Positions 1-5,988 of a DNA stretch of 9,112 nucleotides are shown piece by piece. Source of the stretch: G039029935 sp039029935 (lineage in GTDB: Bacteria; Chloroflexota; Anaerolineae; Caldilineales; Caldilineaceae). The translations under genes and the position numbers were made by a program. Location of the stretch: positions 1 through 9,112 of the forward strand of contig JBCCFC010000500.1 in the NCBI GenBank assembly GCA_039029935.1, read 5' to 3'. The notes beneath the pieces are model-generated. The model saw only the letters and a program-made list of their open reading frames with translations, did not search any database and was not told the origin of the DNA. The first letter of the stretch is position 1, and each line of letters opens with the position of its first letter.

Positions 1-1
1 A

Positions 2-346
2 GAAATTGGCAATCTCACGAATCTTGATGGCCTTTACCTCGTTAACAATCAGTTGCGCAGTATGCCGTCAGGAATCGGTAACCTCACGAATCTAATAAAT
101 ATTTATTTACGATACAATGAGTTCACAAGCATTCCGATAGAACTCTTCGAACTCAAGCAACTTTCTGGATTAGGATTATCAGGGAATCAACTGACCAGCA
201 TTCCGCCTGAGATTGGCAACCTCACCAATCTCAGGGAGCTTTATTTGGCTAGCAATGAACTGACTAGAATCTCGCCAGAAATTGACAACCTTACTAATAT
301 GTTAACTCTCACTGTCGCCTACAATCGTATTGTTAGTGCAGATAAT
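2..346 (+). repeat. Leucine-rich repeat array, five 69-bp units
   Basis: In-frame units begin at 2, 71, 140, 209 and 278, each exactly 69 bp (23 residues). Units 1, 2, 4 and 5 share I-(G/D)-N-L-T-N at their start; unit 3 is diverged (ELFELKQL). The last unit degrades into a cap (TAFLNQKDSDWLETQTVPP) that leads into the Fn3-like domain. The perfect register shows that the array continues to the left of the window. Confidence 0.92.
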
Positions 347-2269
347 AATACATTGACTGCGTTTCTCAATCAAAAGGATAGTGATTGGTTGGAGACACAA
401 ACAGTTCCCCCTCAGAACGTCGCGGCAGAAGTTCTCTCACCGAATTCGGTGAAACTTAGCTGGACCCCAATCGCTTTTCGTGACAAAGGAGGCTATTACG
501 AGATTAGCGTTGCCAAGGATGGTATCTATAGTATTCATAATGTAACTTATAACAAGGATGATAATACTTATGTTGTTTCAGGGCTAGTGGATGATACCAA
601 TTATACTTTTCGCATTCGTACCTATACGCCACGACATGATGGAGCCAACACAGACCCTAGTGTCACTAAAGATGATCAACTTAATGAATTGTGGAGCGAG
701 TACGGTGATGTTATCACTGTTAGAACACTACCTAAATTAGAAGATGATTACGAAGCCGACAACCAATGCCATATTGCTCGTCTCATCAACCCTGACAGCC
801 CCCCCCAACCCCACACCTTCCATGCCACCGCCGACACTGACTGGGTGCAGTTCACCGCACCCACAGCGGGTATCTACCGCATCGAAGCCACCATCCCCGA
901 CGGCTCCCGTGCTGACGTAGACCTCTTCTATTACAGTGACTGTGACGCCTTCCACGAGGATAAGTTTGTAGAAACCTTTGCCCCGGGTGCGCGTATTGAT
1001 GTCGAGGCCGAGGCAGGGCAGTCCTTCTACATTAAGGTCAAGCACGTTGACCCGATGGTCTATGGACCGGATGTGACCTATAGCCTCTCGGTGCGCAGGA
1101 TGCTCGATGAAACCGATGACAAGGGCAATGTCATCATTCCGGGGCCAGCCATTGTTGTAGCGGGTCGCTATAGCGGGGCAGACCCAGCGCAGGGTAACAT
1201 CGACGAGACCGCTCGCTATGCCTATGACCTCTTCACAGCCAAGGGGCGCAATGAGAGCGAGATTTTCTTCTTGGCGACCGATTCATCGCTGCCTGGATAT
1301 GATGGCGAGGCCACCAAGCGTAACCTTGAATATGGCATCACCCAATGGGCCAAGGAATACCTACAAAAAGAGCATGTCAGCCAAGTGTTGACGCTCTATC
1401 TGGTCGATCATGGTGGCCCTGATGAGTTCTATCTTGACCGTCTCAACGAAGAGGTATTAACCGCCAACGATCTCGACACATGGTTGAGCGAGTTGGAGGA
1501 TGAATTCCCCGACCTGCTTGTCAATGTCATCATCGAAGCCTGTCGTGCCGGCAGTTTCATCAACCGTCGCAATGGATCGATTAGCAGCGAGGGACGTGTC
1601 ATCATCACCTCGTCCAACCAAGATTACGACGCCTATGTATCGCGACATGGAGCGGCTTTCTCTGATGAATTTATCAGCTTTTTGTGGACCGACCACAGCC
1701 TCTTCTACAGCTTCCAAGCCAGCAGCCACAGCGTCCAGCAACACCACCGCTATCAACGGCCTTGGCTTGATGCCGATGGTGATGGCGACCCCAACGAAGC
1801 TGAGGACTTTGCCATTGCCTCACTGCGCAGCTTCGCCAACGCCGGAACACTCAGCAGCAGTTGGCCGCCCTACATTGCGGGCATTGACGTGAGTACGACT
1901 GATGCCAGCAGCCAGCCGCAGTTCCATGCTGATGTGCGTCACGAATATGGCAACGAGTCTATCCAAGAAGTCTGGGGCGTGGTCTACCCACCAGACTACA
2001 TCCAGCCAACAGGCGAAGCCGCCTATGAGGATGACGGCGAACTCAATGCCGAATCACTCGACATCATCGAGTTTACCGCCACCGATGAAGCGCAGTACAT
2101 CAGCGACGGCAGTGTTGACGGGAAGACAGTCTTCACACAGATGGGCGTCTACCGCATCGTCGTCTATGCGCGTGACCGTGATGGATTGCAGGCGCGTCCG
2201 GTGACAGTGGAGGTGGATACAGTGGCGTTGAATGGACATCGGATTTTTCTGCCGACGGTGAGTCGCTAA
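2..2269 (+). CDS. Secreted LRR-Fn3-PPC-peptidase C13 (legumain-like) protein, 5' truncated by window edge
   Basis: The frame is open from base 2, so the gene begins outside the window; the TTG at 53 and ATG at 62 lie inside a repeat and are not starts. Visible order: five 23-residue leucine-rich repeats of the type 'IGNLTNLxxLYLxxNxLTSIP' (2-346), Fn3-like domain (about 404-730), PPC domain (740-1105) with two Cys (contexts DNQC, YYSDC), C13 domain (about 1135-1800), Ig-like domain (about 1910-2230) and tail HRIFLPTVSR (2237-2266). The catalytic pair is His in 'LVDHGG' (codon 1409) and Cys in 'IIEACRAGS' (codon 1541), as in legumain, a protease cleaving after Asn/Asp. An EF-hand-like loop DADGDGDPNEAE (1769-1804) follows. 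Known family traits suggest an exported endopeptidase; the LRR and Fn3 parts probably bind a protein or surface. Substrate unknown. A run of eight C (799-806) is unique to this copy. No signal peptide is visible because the 5' end is missing. Confidence 0.9.
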   Translation, partial: EIGNLTNLDGLYLVNNQLRSMPSGIGNLTNLINIYLRYNEFTSIPIELFELKQLSGLGLSGNQLTSIPPEIGNLTNLRELYLASNELTRISPEIDNLTNMLTLTVAYNRIVSADNNTLTAFLNQKDSDWLETQTVPPQNVAAEVLSPNSVKLSWTPIAFRDKGGYYEISVAKDGIYSIHNVTYNKDDNTYVVSGLVDDTNYTFRIRTYTPRHDGANTDPSVTKDDQLNELWSEYGDVITVRTLPKLEDDYEADNQCHIARLINPDSPPQPHTFHATADTDWVQFTAPTAGIYRIEATIPDGSRADVDLFYYSDCDAFHEDKFVETFAPGARIDVEAEAGQSFYIKVKHVDPMVYGPDVTYSLSVRRMLDETDDKGNVIIPGPAIVVAGRYSGADPAQGNIDETARYAYDLFTAKGRNESEIFFLATDSSLPGYDGEATKRNLEYGITQWAKEYLQKEHVSQVLTLYLVDHGGPDEFYLDRLNEEVLTANDLDTWLSELEDEFPDLLVNVIIEACRAGSFINRRNGSISSEGRVIITSSNQDYDAYVSRHGAAFSDEFISFLWTDHSLFYSFQASSHSVQQHHRYQRPWLDADGDGDPNEAEDFAIASLRSFANAGTLSSSWPPYIAGIDVSTTDASSQPQFHADVRHEYGNESIQEVWGVVYPPDYIQPTGEAAYEDDGELNAESLDIIEFTATDEAQYISDGSVDGKTVFTQMGVYRIVVYARDRDGLQARPVTVEVDTVALNGHRIFLPTVSR

Positions 2270-2285
2270 GGATGGTGGTGTGAAT
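740..2285 (+). repeat. Shared 3' protease cassette, copy A
   Basis: This is one of three homologous segments coding for PPC, C13 catalytic domain, Ig-like domain and the FLP-type tail. Copies start at a Glu/Asp/Asn-rich stretch just before the first PPC cysteine. Copy A shares long protein stretches with B and C (for example AKGRNxSEIFFLATDSSLP with C) but is the most divergent at the 3' end: after the stop codon only a short GGAT-rich similarity remains. Confidence 0.8.
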
Positions 2286-2292
2286 ATTTGAG

Positions 2293-2357
2293 ACTTCCAG
2301 GAGGTGTCCACAAAAAACTTGTTGCGACCATCAACTCGCTGGACACCTCCTGGAAGT
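2293..2357. repeat. Perfect 18-bp inverted repeat with 29-bp centre
   Basis: The left arm (2293-2310, acttccaggaggtgtcca) and right arm (2340-2357, tggacacctcctggaagt) are exact reverse complements, separated by 29 bp. The centre carries a small gttg/caac pairing (2321-2324 with 2332-2335). It lies 24 bp after the stop of the first gene and 70 bp before the next start. It could form a strong RNA hairpin and act as a terminator or mRNA stabiliser, but no T-run follows either arm. It may instead be a small mobile-element remnant (MITE-like). I see no target duplication. Confidence 0.75.
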
Positions 2358-2413
2358 TGGGTTGCGTCGCGTCAACTAAAACCAGACCTGTACTGAAAAA
2401 TATCAATTCTCAA

Positions 2414-2419
2414 AAGGGA
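2414..2419 (+). promoter_or_regulatory. Weak ribosome binding site
   Basis: AAGGGA lies 8 bases before the ATG at 2428. It is an imperfect Shine-Dalgarno match, but the spacing is right, and the following codons form a signal peptide, which supports this start. I could not identify a convincing promoter in 2358-2413. Confidence 0.5.
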
Positions 2420-2427
2420 ACAATATT

Positions 2428-5076
2428 ATGACAAAAGTAGTAGTGTATATGCTTGTTATCATAGCAATTAGTATTTTTTTATTCTCAAGGCTCTACGTTG
2501 CCAATCCTTCTATAACTATCGCTCAAAGCCACTTTGAGAATAATATACAAATCTCAAACGATAAAAGCTCTTTTCGTCCTATGCTTCAAGATGATAATAA
2601 ACCAACGGCAGTTGAATTATTAAGCTTTACGGCTACAAATACCCCTTCTGGGGTTGACATACGCTGGGTAACAGGGGCAGAGATCAATACTTTTGGTTTT
2701 TTTCTCTATCGTAATACAAGCAGGGATCGTGAGAATGCGATAAGAATCACACCGTCGCTTATTGACTCAAAAGACCCCTTGGGTGGTGAGTATCAATTTT
2801 TGGATAATTTAGACATTTCGGATAATACTTATGTCTACTGGCTTATGGAAGTTGAGAACGATAGTACCCAAATTGACTATGGGCCTATACAAATTACGAT
2901 TCCACCTACGCCAAGCCCTACACCGACTGCAGCACTGACATCACTGAAAGGAACACCTGTACCGTTTTTATACCCAGACCCCAACGATGATGCGCTACCA
3001 GAGGGAAACGCAGAGGCCGCTATTATGCTCACGATTCAGGGAAATGGTGATCCTGTACCAGCACAAGAATTTGAGTACATCATCAGCTATCAGAATAATG
3101 TGAATTTTATTATAGAGAATCTTATTATAACAGTCCGCGTTCCAGAAAACACATCATTTATTAGTGGACAGCCAGATAGTTGGGTTTGTCAGAATAGTGG
3201 TGAGGCGGGTGACTTGTGTAGCTACAATGCAGGAACACTTACGGTAGGTCAGAATAGCCAGCGTTCATTTATGGTAGATGTTGCGAGCGACATTTCCGTC
3301 GGTGATACATTGGTATTCAATATCCGTGCAGATGCAGATGGGGGAACGCCTAGTAACAATTTAGCAGTCGGTGCTGGCTCGAATATAACAATGAGTCCAG
3401 GCTTCCTTCCTGAGCCAACAATACCTACACATACCCCTACTCTAACACCCGCACCACCAACATCTACGCCCGCACCAACCGCCACTGATACACCCATTCA
3501 TACACCAACCGCCACTTTCACACCATCGCCCACTTCATCTCTAACACTTATACCCGAAGATGACGACGACGACAATAATAACACTTGCGAACGCGCCCGT
3601 CTAATCCAACCCAACGGTCTCGCCCAAATCCATACATTCCACACCATTGGTGATACCGACTGGTCCACCTTCATCGCACCGACACCAGGCGTCTATCGCA
3701 TCGAAATCACCATCCCCAACGGCTCACCTGCGGATGTAGACCTTTACTATTACACCGAGTGCAATGCCTTCCACAGAAGCCAGTTTGTGGGAACCCATAC
3801 ACCGGGTGCACGTCTTGATGTGACCATTGGCGAAGACGAAGTGGGGAAACCATACTATATCAAAATCAATCATTTTGACCCACTGCAGTTTGGTCCCAAC
3901 GTCATTTACAACCTCTCTGTACGTCCTCTGCCGCCAGAACGCGACGAAGAAGGCGATCTCATCATCCCGGGACCCGCCATCATCGTGGCGGGTCGCTATC
4001 GTTATGGCGACACGGTGCAGGACAATATCGACCAAACCGCGCTCGCTGCCTATAACCTTTTTAACGTCAAGGGGCGCAACCACAGCGAAATTTTCTTTTT
4101 GGCAACCAACTCAACGCTGCCCCATGTCGATGGGACAGCGACGTTGCGCAATCTGGAGATTGGTATCAAAGATGAGGCCAGAAAACATCTGCAAAAAGAG
4201 AATGTGAGTCAAGTCCTCTCGCTCTATCTGGTCGATCACGGTGGACCCAACGAGTTCTATCTTGACCGTCCCAACGAGGAAATCCTCACCCCCGACCACT
4301 TGCATGATTGGCTCACCGACTTGGAAGAGGAATTCCCCGACCTGTTGGTCAATGTCTTTATCGAAGCCTGTAACGCGGGCAGCTTTATCACGCCCAATGG
4401 TGGCAGCATCAGCAAAGAGAATCGCGTGATTATCACCTCCTCCGATGAAGCCTATGACGCCTACACCTCGCTGCGTGGAACTCTCTTCTCCGATAATTTT
4501 CTAAGCTTTTTGGGGCAAGAACACAACCTCGCCTACAGCTTTGAAACCAGCATGAGGATTGTCCAAGAACACCACGGCTCGCAAGAACCGTGGATTGACG
4601 CCAACGGCAATGGCCTCCCCAACGAACTTGAGGATATGTCCAAAGCCTCGTTGCGTAGCTTTGCCAATACATCTCTGGGCAGTGAGTGGCCGCCCTATAT
4701 CGCTGATGTGCAACTGCTGGTGCGTTCCCGTAGCAACGTCACACGTTTCCAAGCCGAAGTCCGCCATGAATTTGACAACAGTGCCATAGACGGTGTGTGG
4801 GCCGTCGTCTATCCACCCAGTTACGCACTGCCGACCAATGAATCATCCATAGACAGCGACGGCGTATTGAATACCGACACACTGGATATGATTGAGTTTA
4901 ATACCGAAAGTGAAGATGCCAATGCCCTATTTGCGGGGACATACGCTGGTTTCACCGAAATGGGTGTCCATCGTGTGGTGGTTTATGCGCTAGACAACAA
5001 AGGGTTACACGCACAGCCAGTGACGGTGGAGATAGATACGACACATCGGATTTTTCTGCCGATGGTGAGTCGTTGA
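2428..5076 (+). CDS. Secreted Fn3-like/DUF11/PPC/peptidase C13 (legumain-like) protein
   Basis: 882 aa, complete. Residues 4-25 form a hydrophobic signal segment, with probable cleavage after Ala32 (TIA|QS). Order: Fn3-like module at about 60-158 (TAVELLSFTA...GFFLYRN), Thr/Pro linker (about 159-170), DUF11-like beta domain with two Cys (about 195-330), long Thr/Pro linker (about 331-375), acidic/Asn stretch EDDDDDNNNTC, PPC domain (377-501), C13 domain (about 510-765), Ig-like domain (about 770-870) and tail HRIFLPMVSR. Catalytic His604 (LVDHGG) and Cys648 (IEACNAGS) are present, so an exported Asn/Asp-type endopeptidase is predicted from the family. The EF-hand-like loop at 724-735 has Asn in place of two Asp. 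Four residues before the tail are missing relative to the sister genes (12-bp deletion). The variable front half probably acts as spacer and binding module. Substrate unknown. Confidence 0.95.
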   Translation: MTKVVVYMLVIIAISIFLFSRLYVANPSITIAQSHFENNIQISNDKSSFRPMLQDDNKPTAVELLSFTATNTPSGVDIRWVTGAEINTFGFFLYRNTSRDRENAIRITPSLIDSKDPLGGEYQFLDNLDISDNTYVYWLMEVENDSTQIDYGPIQITIPPTPSPTPTAALTSLKGTPVPFLYPDPNDDALPEGNAEAAIMLTIQGNGDPVPAQEFEYIISYQNNVNFIIENLIITVRVPENTSFISGQPDSWVCQNSGEAGDLCSYNAGTLTVGQNSQRSFMVDVASDISVGDTLVFNIRADADGGTPSNNLAVGAGSNITMSPGFLPEPTIPTHTPTLTPAPPTSTPAPTATDTPIHTPTATFTPSPTSSLTLIPEDDDDDNNNTCERARLIQPNGLAQIHTFHTIGDTDWSTFIAPTPGVYRIEITIPNGSPADVDLYYYTECNAFHRSQFVGTHTPGARLDVTIGEDEVGKPYYIKINHFDPLQFGPNVIYNLSVRPLPPERDEEGDLIIPGPAIIVAGRYRYGDTVQDNIDQTALAAYNLFNVKGRNHSEIFFLATNSTLPHVDGTATLRNLEIGIKDEARKHLQKENVSQVLSLYLVDHGGPNEFYLDRPNEEILTPDHLHDWLTDLEEEFPDLLVNVFIEACNAGSFITPNGGSISKENRVIITSSDEAYDAYTSLRGTLFSDNFLSFLGQEHNLAYSFETSMRIVQEHHGSQEPWIDANGNGLPNELEDMSKASLRSFANTSLGSEWPPYIADVQLLVRSRSNVTRFQAEVRHEFDNSAIDGVWAVVYPPSYALPTNESSIDSDGVLNTDTLDMIEFNTESEDANALFAGTYAGFTEMGVHRVVVYALDNKGLHAQPVTVEIDTTHRIFLPMVSR

Positions 5077-5106
5077 GGATGGGTGTATTGGTGAAGTGGT
5101 CGTAAT
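3556..5106 (+). repeat. Shared 3' protease cassette, copy B
   Basis: It is homologous to 740-2285 and 7366-8934 and closest to the latter. The similarity continues past the stop codon: 5074-5106 matches 8902-8934 at 30 of 33 positions and then ends abruptly. The duplicated block therefore includes the 3' flank and is not only a protein-level relationship. Confidence 0.85.
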
Positions 5107-5142
5107 AACAAAATCCGCCTTGGATTGAAACCGCAAGGCTAG

Positions 5143-5172
5143 ACAAAGACGCCCCCTGAAGCGGGCTTTTGT
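5143..5172. terminator. Possible bidirectional terminator between convergent genes
   Basis: GCCC (5151-5154) pairs with GGGC (5163-5166) around an 8-base loop. The hairpin is flanked by ACAAA (5143-5147) on the left and TTTTGT (5167-5172) on the right. It sits where the plus-strand protease gene and the minus-strand antitoxin-like module converge, so it could stop transcription from both sides. The GC stem is only 4 bp, so support is modest. Confidence 0.4.
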
Positions 5173-5191
5173 GCTTACCGATAAGACTCGT

Positions 5192-5350
5192 TCAGGAGTC
5201 GTCTCTGCCTAGCACCGACCGTTCACGGCGGTGCGGGTTGTGCCAGTACGGTGACGTATAGATACCGCTTGCAAGCAAAAGCTGCCACTCGCGGATTCGC
5301 TCCGGTTCATTAAAGCGAAATAGCCGAATGATGACGTTAATTTGTGGCAA
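5192..5350 (-). CDS. Possible small ORF (52 aa) overlapping the antitoxin-like gene
   Basis: This frame reads from a TTG at 5350 to a TGA at 5192-5194 and overlaps the upstream gene's end by 14 bp. The product begins MPQINVIIRLFRF and ends RRERSVLGRDDS. It is rich in Arg/Glu plus aromatic residues and looks like real protein rather than low-complexity noise. I do not recognise a family. The coupled overlap is typical of toxin-antitoxin partners, but 52 aa with a TTG start and no clear ribosome site is weak evidence. Alternatives: the tail of the upstream protein separated by a frameshift, a decayed remnant of a longer partner, or chance. Confidence 0.35.
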   Translation of the reverse strand: MPQINVIIRLFRFNEPERIREWQLLLASGIYTSPYWHNPHRRERSVLGRDDS

Positions 5351-5810
5351 ATTGTTGCTGCGCAGCCTGCACTTTGAGCATAATCATGATGTGTTCGATC
5401 TTTTCTATCTCATCCAGTTCAAGTTGCCCAGGCTGACCAAGCAATCCTGCCTCATTTAAGGCCAACAGCCGTTGCATGCGTGTCTGTGCCCGTTCCGAAA
5501 CATGATAGTTCAGGATATCTTGCAATGAAGGCGATGTAGACAGAAACTCAATGATTTCGGTGATGGTATCGCTCTGAATGGGTTTCGTTGGTGTTGGTGC
5601 TGTATCTGATTGAACGATGTTACGTAGGTTCGAGACCCCTTGGCGCACAACAACGTTCACAAAGAGATCAGGTGTGAGTTCCGCACAATCAGAAAAGTCA
5701 ATCTCATCATCGTGCATCGCGTCAATGCGTTCCCAATCTGTCTCAGAGTTTACTGCTGAGTCGATAATAGGCTTAGTAGCCAACTTATCGGAAATAAATT
5801 TGTTCTTCAT
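5337..5810 (-). CDS. Antitoxin-like protein: BrnA-like N-terminus fused to a small C-terminal domain
   Basis: 157 aa from ATG at 5810. The frame extends upstream to a TTG at 5873, but those 21 residues do not resemble the family, so the Met of MKNKFISDK is preferred; no strong ribosome site is visible. Residues 21-60 carry the pattern 'TDWERIDAMxDDEIDFSD...LTPDLFVNVVVRQG', which I recognise from N-termini of BrnA-family antitoxins (PF14384). These normally continue into a ribbon-helix-helix 'LRIDxDVLxWF' segment, which is absent. After a Thr/Pro spacer (about 68-80), residues 83-150 (IIEFLSTSPSLQDILNY...RMQRLLALNEAGLL...ELDEIEKIEH) resemble a short helical family of unknown function seen in Chloroflexota and cyanobacteria. 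It is transcribed against its neighbours and is likely an accessory toxin-antitoxin-type gene. No recognisable BrnT toxin is present. Function is inferred; the frame itself is well supported. Confidence 0.75.
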   Translation of the reverse strand: MKNKFISDKLATKPIIDSAVNSETDWERIDAMHDDEIDFSDCAELTPDLFVNVVVRQGVSNLRNIVQSDTAPTPTKPIQSDTITEIIEFLSTSPSLQDILNYHVSERAQTRMQRLLALNEAGLLGQPGQLELDEIEKIEHIMIMLKVQAAQQQFATN

Positions 5811-5829
5811 GATACCATTGTAATGATAA

Positions 5830-5842
5830 ACTGGAGTCCAGT
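5830..5842. promoter_or_regulatory. 13-bp palindrome, possible operator of the antitoxin-like gene
   Basis: ACTGGA-G-TCCAGT is a perfect palindrome 19 bp upstream of the chosen ATG at 5810. Antitoxin operons usually carry palindromic operators bound by their own product, so position and symmetry fit autoregulation. No -10/-35 pair was convincing on this strand. Confidence 0.35.
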
Positions 5843-5907
5843 CGAAATGAAATCCGCCCCCCAAACGACTCAATTGCAGTTCGTTTCAATAAAAAATTAA
5901 ACCCAGC

Positions 5908-5937
5908 TTGAAATTTATTCGGGAATTTTGCCATAAA
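5908..5937 (+). promoter_or_regulatory. Candidate sigma-70-type promoter for the third protease gene
   Basis: TTGAAA (5908-5913) is followed after 18 bp by CATAAA (5932-5937), preceded by an extended -10 TG (5929-5930). The surrounding 5881-5970 is strongly AT-rich. The distance to the ATG at 5989 leaves a leader of about 45 bases. Confidence 0.4.
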
Positions 5938-5947
5938 CCGTGTTTAT
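5933..5947. promoter_or_regulatory. Palindrome overlapping the candidate -10
   Basis: ATAAAC-CGT-GTTTAT has perfect 6-bp arms around a 3-bp centre and overlaps the proposed -10 hexamer and start site. This is the classic position of a repressor operator. The regulator is unknown and an AT-rich palindrome may be chance. Confidence 0.3.
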
Positions 5948-5973
5948 TCAAGTAATCATATTATTTTCAAATC

Positions 5974-5979
5974 AAGGAG
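5974..5979 (+). promoter_or_regulatory. Strong ribosome binding site
   Basis: AAGGAG lies 9 bases before the ATG at 5989 and fixes the start of the third protease gene. Confidence 0.8.
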
Positions 5980-5988
5980 CCAATAATC

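Noticed and set aside
1429..1756. Antisense frames inside the protease cassette, with similar ones in the other copies
   Set aside because: They recur only because the sense strand is conserved, and they differ between copies.
1135..1800. Caspase (C14) or gingipain (C25) assignment for the catalytic domain
   Set aside because: The 'DHGG' and 'EAC-x-(A/S)-G-S-F' signatures fit legumain-type C13 best. All three are clan CD, so the distinction is one of family only.
5122..5131. ggattgaaac, like the 3' end of many CRISPR repeats
   Set aside because: It occurs once; there is no second repeat, spacer pattern or cas gene nearby.
5077..5336. Possible template/variable repeat of a diversity-generating retroelement
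   Set aside because: No matching template for a protein 3' end and no reverse transcriptase. Differences between cassettes are spread over all bases rather than focused on adenines.
5811..5873. Upstream TTG extension of the antitoxin-like gene (21 extra residues)
   Set aside because: The extension MSRLGGGFHFDW... does not look like the family, and it would place the palindrome 5830-5842 inside the coding region. The ATG at 5810 is preferred.
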